Shown here one piece after another: positions 1-11,500 of a DNA stretch of 64,000 bases. The DNA comes from Cyathus striatus (lineage: Eukaryota; Basidiomycota; Agaricomycetes; Agaricales; Nidulariaceae), in NCBI GenBank assembly GCA_025738555.1, contig JAOVFP010000003.1:3720001-3784000 (forward strand), read 5' to 3'. The notes under the pieces were generated by a model. The model was not told the DNA's origin. It did not search any database and saw only the letters and a list, made by a program, of their open reading frames with translations. Within the stretch, counting starts at the first letter, position 1, and every line of letters starts with the position of its first letter. Made by a program: the position numbers and the translations under genes.

Positions 1-445
1 TATATATCCATTTCCAGAAGTCTAAGTCTCTTCAGGCATGTTGTTTAAGTGGTGTATTGATTTTTGTATATATGGTCTAAATTGTTATTCTGCTACTACT
101 ATACTAAAAACTAGCATTATGACCTAAGATATATAGCAACACCAGTGGCTTTCATTTTGATCAATCCCTGTCACTGACTAGTGGGGGCACACACTAGATG
201 GTCAGTGAGAGGTCATTAATTGCATTCTAGGTCTAAGCACAATCAATAATTAGTATGGAATCAATAGTAAACTAGAAATCATTGTAATATAAATCAATTA
301 GAAATGAAATCAATGGAGATCAGTCCAAAATCAATCAATCTGAAAAATCATTAAAACTAAAAATCAATCAGAATGAAATCTATACAGAAATTAATTCAAA
401 TCCTTCGGTCCTCCACTACAGCTCAACATACAAGTAGGCAGTATT
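1..445. other. AT-rich stretch, no gene seen
   Basis: No supportable coding region. The stretch from about 230 to 400 repeats short AATCAAT / GAAATCAAT words, which suggests old transposon sequence. It lies directly beyond the element that interrupts the Helitron gene, but on the minus strand I could not find the expected continuation of the Rep domain here (its His-x-His motif should follow), so the Helitron probably ends or was replaced at this point. Confidence 0.5.
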
Positions 446-807
446 TACACTCCCCCCCCTTCACCATGAATTCACATGAATTTCACCAAGAGTTCACATA
501 TTCACATGAAATTCACATGAATATCACCTATTTGACATAAAATTCACATGAACTTCATGTGATTTTGAATATTTTCTAAAAAGCATAGGTTCATGAACTT
601 TCATGTATTCTAGGTGAAATTAAAGTGAAAATATTGTGAAATTCACATGAAAAATTGAGTTAAATTCATTTAAAAACATGGAGAAAATGAATTTATTTAT
701 TGATCATGTGACTAATTTACATATTACAAAGCAACAATAGTATTACATAATGTCCCCCAATTTCCTGCCCTTGCATTTGATGTCCCATTCCCTGCTTCCC
801 CATGCCT

Positions 808-1165
808 CCTGCCCCTCCACTCGCTGCACACCTCATCCCGTTCGTTATCCTGCCCCTCCACTCACTGTGTGCCTCATCCCGCTCATTATCCTGCCCCTCC
901 ACTCGCTGTGCACCCCATTCCACTCACTATCTCCACCCCTCCACTCACTGTATGGCCCATCCTGCTCATTATTCCACCCCTCTGCTTGTTATCCCGCCCC
1001 TCTGCTCATTGTGCGCCCTAACACACTTGCCATCCCATCCTTCCCACCTCTCTGCTCATTGTGAGCTCTAACGCACTCATCATCCTGCTCTTCCTGCCAT
1101 ATGCGCTCGTCATCCCGCCCCTCCCACCCCACCATCCTGCCCCTCGCACTCGCTGTGCACCTCCC
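808..1165. repeat. Degenerate C-rich minisatellite inside the TIR element
   Basis: About eight imperfect copies of a roughly 40-44-bp unit containing CCTGCCCCTCCACTC, a CTGTGTGC-like word and CTCATCCCGCTCATTAT. It is strongly pyrimidine-rich on the plus strand. Open frames here on both strands are low-complexity by-products of the repeat, not genes. Confidence 0.7.
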
Positions 1166-1444
1166 ACTTTCCCACACTCTCGTTGTTACTGTATTTGTCC
1201 TTGATGGAGAAAGAGAAGGGAGGGAGTGAAATAGGAGGTGGAAGGATGAAGGAGTGGAAGAGAGAAAACAGGGAGAGGGGAGAGGGAGGGGAGAAAGGAG
1301 TGAATAATGGTGATGTGGCAAGAAGCAAGAATCAACAATGATGCAACATGTTTTGGTCATGTGATATTTCAATCATGTGACAATGTATTAGAAAGCGGAG
1401 GGTTGGTGGGGGTATGTAGTGTGGGAAATAACTTGTTTACAAAA

Positions 1445-1540
1445 GTCTTCATAGTGCAGTAGTTAATTGCTGTATTGTGGGAAAAATCATTAGTCATCAC
1501 TCCGAGGCTGCTGGTTCAATTCTGGCTGGGGTTATTATTT
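1445..1540 (+). other. Possible tRNA-derived (SINE-like) segment
   Basis: A TAGTGCAGTAG word matches the pol III A-box pattern TRGYNNANNNG, and GGTTCAATTCT about 60 bp downstream resembles a B box (GGTTCGANTCC). The T-arm could pair with two wobble pairs. I could not fold a convincing acceptor or D stem, so this is not a tRNA gene; at best it is a tRNA-derived relic captured by the surrounding element. Confidence 0.2.
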
Positions 1541-1800
1541 ACTATGTGCATTTATTTTTATTATTAGTAAGCAATACTATGAAATGCAATTGAAGCTCAC
1601 TACTATTGTATAAGTTTCATGTGAATTTCTAGTGAATTTTACATGAATTTCACCAAGTGACATGAATACCTGGTGAAAAAATTCATGTGAAATTCAGGTG
1701 AAATTATTAGCAGTGTTCTCACTGAAATTCAGCAAAAATAATGCAAAAAAGTTCACCTAAATTTCACATGAACTTCACATGTAAGGGGGGGGGGAGTGTA

Positions 1801-2875
1801 AAGAGCTCGCTTCAACACACCCATAGAAGGCAGACACAACTCCAAAAGCACCTGGATTTAAATTAACACCTTTTTTGGGTTTGTAACCTAGAAGCTCAAC
1901 AATGAAAGCTTGCATCATAATGTTGAAAAATTGAGCACCAACAATAGGATTTTGAGTAATCAGTGATGCAAGTGAGAAATAAACAGATTGAGAGTTATTT
2001 AAAAGATTATCTATATGTAAGTTATCACCAGCCAAATAACTAACAATAGGATTGTAGATATCAGCCAGATTCAGAGTCAAGTAAAAAGTAGGAAGGCCTT
2101 TTTCAATTACTAATGAGTGAATTTCATTTCACATAACAGTCTTGCTAGCATTAGATCCAGGTATAGGAGCTGTGATAGCTTTCACCTCATTCATGAGTTG
2201 TAAGACATTTTGTTGTTCAGTTGTGGTTGCACTTGCAGGATTACCATTAGACAAGGAAGTTACCATGTTCTCAAGTGTTTCAACAGAAATAGATGCAAAA
2301 CATGAGGCAATTTGATTAAAATTGGTTTTTGACTCTTAAACTAATATTGAGAAGAGCTTTTTCATGTTGTATAATATTAAAACATGTAAACATAAATGTG
2401 GGGTGCACTTGAAATCTTCAATCAGCTTAACTTAGTAAATGCTTAATATGACACTGAAAAGATAACTTTACTAGATGACTGTTATCCTCAGGTCCACCAA
2501 TACCATAAGGAAATAAAGTGGGATATATTAAAGGTAACAAGGAGAGATTGTGAAATTCATTAACAGGAATGGGATCATGAGGAACTTGCAAGGTTGAACC
2601 ATTTTTTGTTTAAAATTTTTTAAAGCTGCAGCACATAGTTCATGAGCAGGCATGTTAGCATTTGTGTCAGTAGCTACAACACTCTCAAAATTATCAGGAG
2701 ATGATGAGAGAAGCTCTTCATTATCATTGTTGTCATATTTTAAAATCAAAGAGTCCACTGTGATGCTGCTTGCACATTTAGGCATAAAATTGTGCATTTT
2801 TATCATTTTCAGCATTAAAGCTGAACACATTGAGGAAGCCCATATAGTAAATAAAGATTCATGGACTGCTACTCA
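1801..2875 (-). pseudogene. Helitron Rep/helicase gene, Rep-domain fragment
   Basis: Read on the minus strand, this block matches the central part of agaricomycete Helitron proteins. It has the N-terminal landmark TDTNANMPAHELCAAALK, then VPHDPIPVNEF, then LIYPTLFPYGIGGPED, then a stretch ending in AQFFNIMMQAF and GCVEA just before the expected His-x-His Rep motif. Family knowledge: this is the rolling-circle replication initiator part of the Helitron_like_N region; the helicase lies downstream and is absent here. Lesions are several frameshifts plus stops, including TGA at a conserved Arg in the ADRRFQ segment and TGA at Arg in VMRNEI. The reading frame is cut at about 1800 by the TIR element. 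It is a dead copy. Confidence 0.85.
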
Positions 2876-2879
2876 ATAG

Positions 2880-4165
2880 CAAGCACCCAACACATTGACT
2901 TAATATTAATAGTCATAAACCACCTACAAATATACTTATAAGTGCTTCAATGTCCAATCTACCACTAGTCTGGAAATAAAGGAAAGATAATATAATCATT
3001 AAAATGGACCGCTTTAGCATCAGTCACATGACTTGTACAGGTGTCTGTTAAGTTCTAAGACCGCTATAATTGTTTGTTTGGCAACAGGAATGATATCAAA
3101 CAATTAGTCAGACATGATATAATGAAATATTAATGAAGAGATCTATGTATTACTCAGAGTACAAGACTCTACAGAACTTTAATATTGGTCTATGAGTAAT
3201 ACATATTTCTAAAAAATAAAATATATTCGAAAGAATGAGTGTAATCTACTGTGTCAATGGAAAATTGCAGTAATGGAATGATCAGCAGGGCATACAGAGA
3301 TCAAATCTCCATGAAAATGGGTGATCTTGGGCTAGTTCTAAAGCTAGAAAGAAACACATGTTAATCGACTATGATTATCAATGCAATGGACAGGATTCCA
3401 GCTGATATCAGGCTGAAAGATCAATCATACATGGGAAAGGATGCTTATCCACCAGAAATATCATTGATAGGGGCATCTAAGACCTTGAAACATGATAGAT
3501 TGATATAGAATGAGTAATGGCAGTGCTTCACAGCCTGGAACTGGGTAATATTATTATCAAGAACAATGATGATAGGAATCATAGATAGGAGTAGTGTGTT
3601 TCATCTGTTTCACTGTACACATTTAGTATTTATGATTTGAGAACCTGCTTTGTAATATGTCTTTCAATTCTGTATATTACTAGGTACATTAGAGGGTAGA
3701 AAGGGAAGCAGCATCACGCCTTTCTTGCCCAGTACATAGTTATAGGGTAGTGGTTTAGGTCTTGTTGTTTCAAAGTAATTTAAAGTGATTTTATCAGAAT
3801 CTTGTGGGATTTATTACAAAGTGCAAAGGACTGAGACTCCAGTGAGGGTCTAGTATTTGAGACTTTGAGTAAAAGTGACTTCAAGGAAAGCAAAGGGTTG
3901 CTTTCAACCAGTTTTTAAGGATTTAAGTTAACACAGGATGTGTTAATTAGGTTCTTGCAATTTCGGAGTAGTACAGAGTGTATTACTTCTTTTCTTCCAA
4001 TAAATCATTATTGTTTCAATTCATTTGGGATATAAAAGTGAACTTAAAGATACATTAACATAAGAAGGAGTACTACCTTATCTGTCACTCACATTTTCGG
4101 AGTTTTGTACAAGTTAGAAGTGATTTTGCTGTGTAACTATAGCAGACTACACCTCTAGAATACAA
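2880..4165. mobile_element. Unassigned AT-rich insert between two Helitron blocks
   Basis: The two Helitron protein blocks on either side are nearly adjacent in intact family members, so about 1.3 kb here is inserted material. I see no coding frame, no clear terminal repeats and no target duplication. One inverted repeat is visible: TATGTATTACTCA at 3144-3156 against its complement at 3193-3205. It may be a degraded LTR or MITE; edges are approximate. Confidence 0.4.
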
Positions 4166-4169
4166 CTAC

Positions 4170-6043
4170 CTGTTTCACCACACTGTCACTATGTTCAACT
4201 AGTTGTATGTGGAAAGGAGGTACAGATTGATTAGGAAAGGATTTTATTTTATTTCCATCTATTACAACATTAGAGTACAAGGGATTGTTTTGTTTCAGCC
4301 AATGTAGAGCATTGTAAACTTTTTGGCTCCTGACAAGTAAAGGTTTTGCTTTTTTCTGTAACTAATCTTGAGAGGGAGGAGTTGACGAATAAAAATAACA
4401 CAAATATAAGTAATTATATCATTTATTGTAGGGGGAAGAATGTTCAGCAATTGTGATGGTCATTGTGGATAAATAATTACATGACCTTTAAGGCCTTTTT
4501 GCACAGTGGGAAAGTCAAGAGATTGATCATGCTGACACAATTGAACTATTAGAGATTTAGCCCAACACCAGGCTATCATAGTCTGTTCAACAATAGTTAA
4601 ATCCTGCAATTCTTCAGGAACAGGTCCAAGGTATGTTTTGTTAGCCATTGATAAAGGAGGAATTTTACCATGTGTTAAAGAAGATTGACAACTTTTGCAC
4701 AATTTGACACACTGATTGGTAGAATCAGTACTAGAAGAATTATTTTCACATACAATTCCATCAGGATGCACCAGGAAATTTGCAAAAGGATCAGAAAAGT
4801 ATAGTTTTGGAACAGGAGGAACAGAAGAAGTTGAAAGAGGAGATAAATCAATTTGTGATAAGGCAATAATAACACCTGATCTTTTGAAATGCAAAGAACC
4901 ACAAGAAGCACAAATTTGTAAAGAAAGTGATTCTTTACTAGTCATGTTACAAAAATTTTGAATCAACTGATTTTTTTCATTTTCAGAGAGAACCTGAGGC
5001 CAATTGTTGTAGATTTCATTTAACAAATCATTTGGCTCAGAGGTAACAACACTAGAACCATTTTCCCTGAGATATTGTTAAGTACAGAGGTAAGGGAACT
5101 TGTTGGCAAAGTAGATAAATTTTCTATGTCAATATGTAGAGATTGAGTCAAAAGGATTAAGCCTGAATGAGTATTTGTTGATTTAATTACAATTTGCAAC
5201 ATATGATGTTTCAAGTCAGTTTGTGAGGGAATTCTGTGAAGAGAGGTTTGGCAGTCTGATCTAAATTGAATACAGTGATAGAGATCAGATGTAGCACAAT
5301 AACCATTAACAAGATGATCAAGTAACAGTTGTTGTAGTTGTGTAACAGAAAAAGAAATATATGGAATATTAATACCATGTGAAGACACAATTAATTCCAA
5401 ATCAATCTTTTTAAGGGAACACATATTATTTATTAGGTAATAAATAGAGTCATTGAAAAGGTTTTGGTCACAGACAAAGCAATTTTTGAAGAGGGAAAAT
5501 AAGTAGAGGACACAGTTTCTTTTGGCATTAGAAGGAACATCTATATGCAGGAAATGTGCAAGTGAGGAAAGATTACTACTTGACAATGATGAATGTATAA
5601 CTATTTGTAAAAAACATAGTTTTAAATGAGAAGGAGAGGTAAATATTGAAGCACTATATTTACACAAATCTCCATCAGTGTCTGTAAAGCAGTGACCACA
5701 AAAGATGTGATTGAAAAATCAGTCAATGAAGAAAAGTTGGAGTCACTCAGGGCAATGGCATGATTATTCAATGTAAAATTCAGATGATTTAGAGATGTAA
5801 ACAAAAGTGACAAATTATTCAGATTTCCTAACAAGGATTTGTACTGAAACAAATTATTAGCATGTAGGTAGGATCAAAATAAAGAGTGCTTACTTGGTTC
5901 AATGTATAAGAGGTGGATTGATGAGTTTCAGAATCTGTGTCCAACAGGCAATTCTGAGTGCAAGAAGCTATAGGTTTGTTTGGATTCCCATTAGGTTCTG
6001 TCCTGATAAAGAATAAGATTCCATAATCCAGTATAAGACACAA
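4170..6043 (-). pseudogene. Helitron gene, N-terminal (zinc-finger-like / DUF6570-like) part
   Basis: On the minus strand this is the amino-terminal part of the same Helitron protein. It shows CASCGSLH and CKSCQSSL pairs (zinc-binding type), then GKIPPLSMANKTYLGPVPEE, then VEQTMIAWCWAKS, then KGLKGHVIIYPQ. These are hallmark strings of the region (DUF6570-type) preceding the Rep domain in agaricomycete Helitrons. A TGA stop follows YPQ exactly where family members have Arg. The frame then resumes and, after one frameshift, reads KAKPLLVRSQKVYNALHWLK before the insert. The upstream end (about 5830-6043) contains IRTEPNGNPNKPIASCTQ and is probably near the original N-terminus. Confidence 0.8.
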
Positions 6044-6633
6044 TAAACTTACAGTAAAGTTTGGATACTCATAACAAGAAAAAAATCACACAAAAAGAAA
6101 GGTGTTTGCAGTCAAGAACATTAAGAAGAAAGAAGGTGGACACTGAGACCCAGTTTAAATACCATGATCAATTCAAAGTTTTAAATAGAAATTAGGGAGA
6201 ATGACTGATGAGTTAGAATGAGTTACTCAATACAGAAAGGGATTGAATTCTTAAAGGACAATGCTGAATGGACATGGAGCTTTTAGCTGTAGCAGAAGTA
6301 ATTGAATATTGGCAGTCAGCACAATACTCAAGAGTATGATGACATGGGAAAGCTGTTCACGATGAGACAGACAGTGAGGACAAGGAAGACAAGGGAGATG
6401 TAGGAATTGAATGATAACATATATTCTTATGACTCTCATGTGGTACTTATTGACAATGAGCTTGGAACATGAGAGACATGGATTGAGTTGAAAATCATAG
6501 ATAAAATATATTATAACTATGTACAAAAATAATATACTATTCTACGCTGTAGGCAAGTAAAATAAAGTCCTGAAGATTTAAATAATGAAAAAACCACAAC
6601 ACCAAACTATGCAAAGGGTGATGGTGACTGCAA
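6044..6633. other. Non-coding stretch upstream of Helitron remnant
   Basis: AT-rich, no supportable gene. Probably the 5' flank of the Helitron copy; no Helitron terminus (TC start or CTRR end with hairpin) could be assigned with confidence. Confidence 0.4.
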
Positions 6634-7990
6634 GTGTTGGAGGAGGAGATAGCATTGGATTGGGGGAGATTATGTTATGAAGATGTTGATGTATTGTTGG
6701 CAGATGTGGTGCAGACATTGTCACACAAAGAACCAAGGCATCTCATCATCCATATGGTGATTTGTAGTGAAACAAAAGCAGCGGGACTAGGGAGAAGAGG
6801 AAATGGGAAGAATGAAGAAGGGAGGAAGTGGAAATGAACCCAGACAACTGGAAGGCAAGGGAAAAGGAGTGGCAGACATAGGAGGGAAAGGCCCTTCAAA
6901 CTGAGACTTGGGCTGCTTCTTCTGCTGAAGCAGCTCAGGATACATCACCCCTGGAAACAGGAAGGTGGCTTGAACCTCCTGCCTGCCACATCCTGCACCT
7001 GATGTATATGAATGTCAGCAAGTATAACCTGCACAATGAGCATGTGTGCTTGACATTGACAGATGGGATCATAGTGAGTCAACTAGAAAGGGTTTCAGTT
7101 AGTATGTGAATGAAGAGGGTGGAGGAATGAGAATGGAACAGGGGAAAAACAACCCACTCTACATTCCCATCTGATACAAATCCCAATGTTTGCCTCTTAC
7201 TGGCTGCTTCCTGATGTTGATGTCAATATGTGTACTCTGCACAGCAAGCAAGTAGTCATGGGTTCAACATGGTGAGAGAGGTGGGGAGAGCATTGATTAG
7301 TATGTGAATGAAAGGGAAATGAGCAAGGAGAACATGACACAGTATGAGGTGATAGAGCCTGAAGGTGGATGGTGGAGGAGAGAGATGAACACAGTGGAGA
7401 AAGATGAGAAAATGTGATGTTTGCTTACAGTTGAGTCTGTCCCAGACACAGTCCCTACCCTACCCTATCCACTATGCTCATCCCCCCAGCAATAAATTAC
7501 AGCACCCATCCTGTTCAGAGGTGTAGGCTCATACTGATTTGCTAGGCCACCACACAGTATTCCTTGGTTGACTGTCCAGTCCTGCCAACTGTTTGGTACT
7601 TGGCATCTCCCATTTGTAAACACATTAAAAAGTGAGATTGAGGTCTTGACATAAGTACACAGTACTCACAGTATCTAGGAGGCTGCCACAAACAACAGAG
7701 ACTCTTTTGCAGACTGGCCACAGGCCCACAAGATGTATGGCATCAATCATGTGGTGTATTTCTATTGATCTGTCAGCAGTAATTCTTTAGATAATCCTCC
7801 TACCCACAAACCAAATATCCTCATCCCAGAAGGTGTAATATTCATACACACAATTACAAATACTTCAGAGCCACAGGCTTGGTGGGGAGTGAGAGCTGGA
7901 GACAACCAAAGCAGTGCAGAGATGGTCTGGGGGCAGGTTTACCCCAGGACAGCATGGCATTTGTAGGGTGAGACAGGGGTAAAGATATTG
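6634..7990 (+). pseudogene. Broken multi-exon gene of unknown function
   Basis: I do not recognise this gene. Several open blocks on the plus strand look like exons. One runs from about 6900 to 7090, includes LEPPACHILHLMYMNVSKYN and ends at a GTTAGT donor-like site. A second (about 7160-7270) includes MFASYWLLPDVDVNMCTLHS. A third (about 7440-7630) contains in-frame stops between PTLPYPLCSS and PWLTVQSCQLFG. A fourth (about 7790-7970) reads NPPTHKPNILIPEG. The blocks are Leu/Pro/His-rich and none carries a motif I can name. The internal TAA and TGA codons argue for a dead copy, perhaps cargo of the neighbouring Helitron, which is only a guess. Confidence 0.3.
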
Positions 7991-8570
7991 ATGGTGCTGC
8001 TGTGATGGGAGGTCAATAACATAGGGGGGGGAATGACAGGATGAAGGGGGGACTCAGGGAACATATTGTTGAGGTTGTGGGGTTTGTTGAGGTGGGGAGT
8101 TGAGGTGGGCAATATGGCATGAGATAGGAGAGAAGCAGAAGGTGGTTAGTACTCAGTAAGTAAACTGAATAAGAGAAAATCAATATTGACAATTGCCCTG
8201 TGTCACAGAATGTCACAAGTGATCAATTGACCAACCAATCATGGAGTGTAAACAGGCTTCGACCAATCATATTGCCAGAAAGTGAGATCCTGACTGTGAT
8301 TCACAAATTGACTTTTATGGTAATCCAGTGGTCCCCAATACCCAACTACCTTAAAAGGTAGTGGGAATATGAATGTATTATTAAAATATGAGAATCACAA
8401 TATTGGTGTGATTTCCTCTTTTTCTTACCATACTTTTACATAAAGTGGTAATTCTAATAAATCAATAAAATATGTGAAGTCAACATGTTATTGAAATAAA
8501 TTCACATAAAAAATAAGGAGAGTACTACATATTGCTAAAATGTGCTACTAAACACAGTTGAGAAAACATA
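7991..8570. other. Intergenic, 3' of the NLR-like gene
   Basis: No gene seen. About 8020-8110 is G-rich on the plus strand; the rest is AT-rich and contains the likely transcription end of the minus-strand NLR-like gene. Confidence 0.4.
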
Positions 8571-11500
8571 TTACAAAGAGGAAGTAATACAACATATCCA
8601 ATATAACCCATGATGAAATTTTGAAAGATCTAACCTGCATGAAATGTGTGGACCTATAATCAAAATGGTTTCAAAGTCACATAAACCAGACCTTAAATAG
8701 TCAGGAACCCAGAAAAGTAAATTGCCTGTTTTATCTGTAGTCCAGCCATTTCTATAACATGAAGTATAAATTGAAGGGCCTCCAAGAGAAAGTAAATTGC
8801 TAAGATGACCTGTTTAACTGATATTTTAACAAATTATAGCTATTGACCACAAAGATTACACACCTGTTAATTGTAACTTTCTAATATTCTGCAAGCCTGG
8901 CACCATTTGCTGTGCATATGGTATAAGTGCAACTGATGTAACTGAATTTGTGCAATCTTCAAAGGGATCTGCAGTAATTGTTCCACTCTCCATAGTCCAT
9001 ATTCTCACAGTCTCATCATATGAGCATGATACCATTTTCTTTCTATCTGGAGAAAATACTACTGATGTGACTGCAGATGTGTGACCTTCAAATGGACCAG
9101 CAGCAATTGTTCCACTCTCCACATCCCATATTCTCACAGTTTGATCATATAAGCCTGATACCACTTGCTTTCCATCTGGAGAAAATGCTACTGATGTGAC
9201 TGTTTTTGTGTGACCTTCAAATGGACCAGCAGCAATTGTTCCACTCTCCACATCCCATATTCTCACAGTTTGATCATATGAGCCTGATACCACTTGCTTT
9301 CCATCTGGAGAGAATGCTACTGATGTGACTGAAGATGTGTGACCTTCAAATGGACCAGCAGCAATTGTTCCACTCTCCACATCCCATATTCTCACAGTTT
9401 GATCATCTGAGCCTGATACCACTTGCTTTCCATCTGGAGAAAATGCTACTGATGTGACTGTTTTTGTGTGACCTTCAAATGGACCAGCAGCAATTGTTCC
9501 ACTCTCCACATCCCATATTCTCACAGTTTGATCATATGAGCCTGATACCACTTGCTTTCCATCTGGAGAAAATGCTACTGATGTGACTGTTTTTGTGTGA
9601 CCTTCAAATGGACCAGCAGCAAGTGTTCCACTCTCCACATCCCATATTCTCACAGTTTGATCCCATGAGCCTGATACCACTTGCTTTCCATCTGGAGAAA
9701 ATGCTACTGATGTGACTGTTTTTGTGTGACCTTCAAATGGACCAGCAGCAATTGTTCCACTCTCCACATCCCATATTCTCACAGTTTGATCATGTGAGCC
9801 TGATACCACTTGCTTTCCATCTGGAGAAAATGCTACTGATGTGACTGCTTTTGTGTGACCTTCAAATGGACCAGCAGCAATTGTTCCACTCTCCACATCC
9901 CATATTCTCACAGTTTGATCATGTGAGCCTGATACCACTTGCTTTCCATCTGGAGAAAATGCTACTGATGTGACTGAAAATGTGTGACCTTCAAATGGAC
10001 CAGCAGCAATTGTTCCACTCTCCACATCCCATATTCTCACAGTTTGATCATGTGAGCCTGATACCACTTGCTTTCCATCTGGAGAAAATGCTACTGATGT
10101 GACCCAATTTGTGTGACCTTCAAATGGACCAGCAGCAATTGTTCCACTCTCCACATCCCATATTCTCACAGTTTGATCATGTGAGCCTGATACCACTTGC
10201 TTTCCATCTGGAGAAAATGCTACTGATGTGACCCAATTTGTGTGACCTTCAAATGGACCAGCAGCAATTGTTCCACTCTCCACATCCCATATTCTCACAG
10301 TTTGATCATATGAGCCTGATACCACTTGCTTTCCATCTGGAGAGAATGCTACTGATGTGACCCAATTTGTGTGACCTTTAAATGGGCCAGCAATCTTTTT
10401 TCCAGTTCTGATGTCCCATACACTAACGGTGTAATTTTGGTATCCAACACTAATTTGCTTTCCATTGGATGAAATAGCCAAACTCATCACTAGTGATGTA
10501 TGGTGGTAAACTTCACTTCCTTGATATCTCCAATCTTCTTTCATGTCACTCTGTCTGAAAATAGTATTTTCAAATATTTTATGATATTTATCATAAATAA
10601 CTGATTTTTTCGGAGTAAATGGCAATGCTGAAAGATAAATATGTGGTGCACTTGTTGTTATTGGAACATTGAAATGTAATATAAATTGAATTGCTTCATT
10701 AATAAATTCTTCAAATATTTTCTCATGCTATATATATTTAATTCAGTGTCTAATCCAAGCTAGTTTTTATTGTACTTACAATTTGACAATCTTTCAATTC
10801 TTTAAGTAGACCCAAAGCCTTAGGTATTTCATTTAATAAACTCATGACTTCAAGCCAATATAGAAATTTTTCATATAAAAATTCTATTTTCTCCTCTATT
10901 CTTTCTGTTCTATATTCTAGACATTTAATGTTCATTTCATGTGAAAGCCAATAAATGCAGCAGTACTGCAAATGACTTGGTATGCAATTCTGGATCCTTT
11001 CAGGTAAATTTTCTATTTTTTGATTTTTTATATATGATGTTTCTAAATTACAAATGTTGAACTTTAGTTCTTTATTTAAAATTTTATATATTTTTATTTG
11101 CAGTTTAATGTTATATGTTGTTTTGTTAACTTTGTACTGATCCATGTTACATCTTTCTGTTAAGAATTCAACAAATGACAAATGCCTTGTAGCCACATTC
11201 CCATTATTTGCAGATACCACAGGCTGTAAACATTTCAGAATTACTTGAATATCATCTTCAAGATCCTCATCTTCACCTTCACAAATGAAGTGATATATAT
11301 CATTTACAGTTAATGAAACTTTTGCAAGTATTATTAACCCCAAAACATTCTGAGCAGTTAGTTTGTCTATCTCACTCCAAGCTTCAAATGATATTTTCAG
11401 AATTTGAATATACAAATTATCAATGTCAGACACTGTACTCTCTTCTTGATTTTCCATAATTTTTCTCAACTTTTTCTTTGGAGATATCAAGCCTTGCTGA

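Larger units (their letters stand above)
448..1798. mobile_element. Non-autonomous TIR element with TA target duplication
   Basis: The two ends are inverted copies: the left end begins CACTCCCCCCCCTTCACC and the right end, read on the other strand, begins CACTCCCCCCCCCCTTAC. TA flanks both sides (446-447 and 1799-1800), as for Tc1/mariner-type elements. Subterminal sequence (460-700 and 1610-1790) is packed with TTCACATGAA / TTCATGTGAA words, typical of subterminal transposase-binding repeats. The element is 1,351 bp, has no plausible transposase, and sits in the Rep domain of the Helitron gene. Superfamily assignment rests only on the TA duplication. Confidence 0.75.

Noticed and set aside
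750..1372. Several open frames over 90 codons on both strands
   Set aside because: They follow the C-rich minisatellite and its complement; composition is low-complexity (Pro/His/Ser/Leu) and there are no domains.
9081..10370. Tandem 129-bp repeat as a CRISPR array or satellite
   Set aside because: Units are in frame and encode canonical WD40 blades; there is no repeat-spacer pattern.
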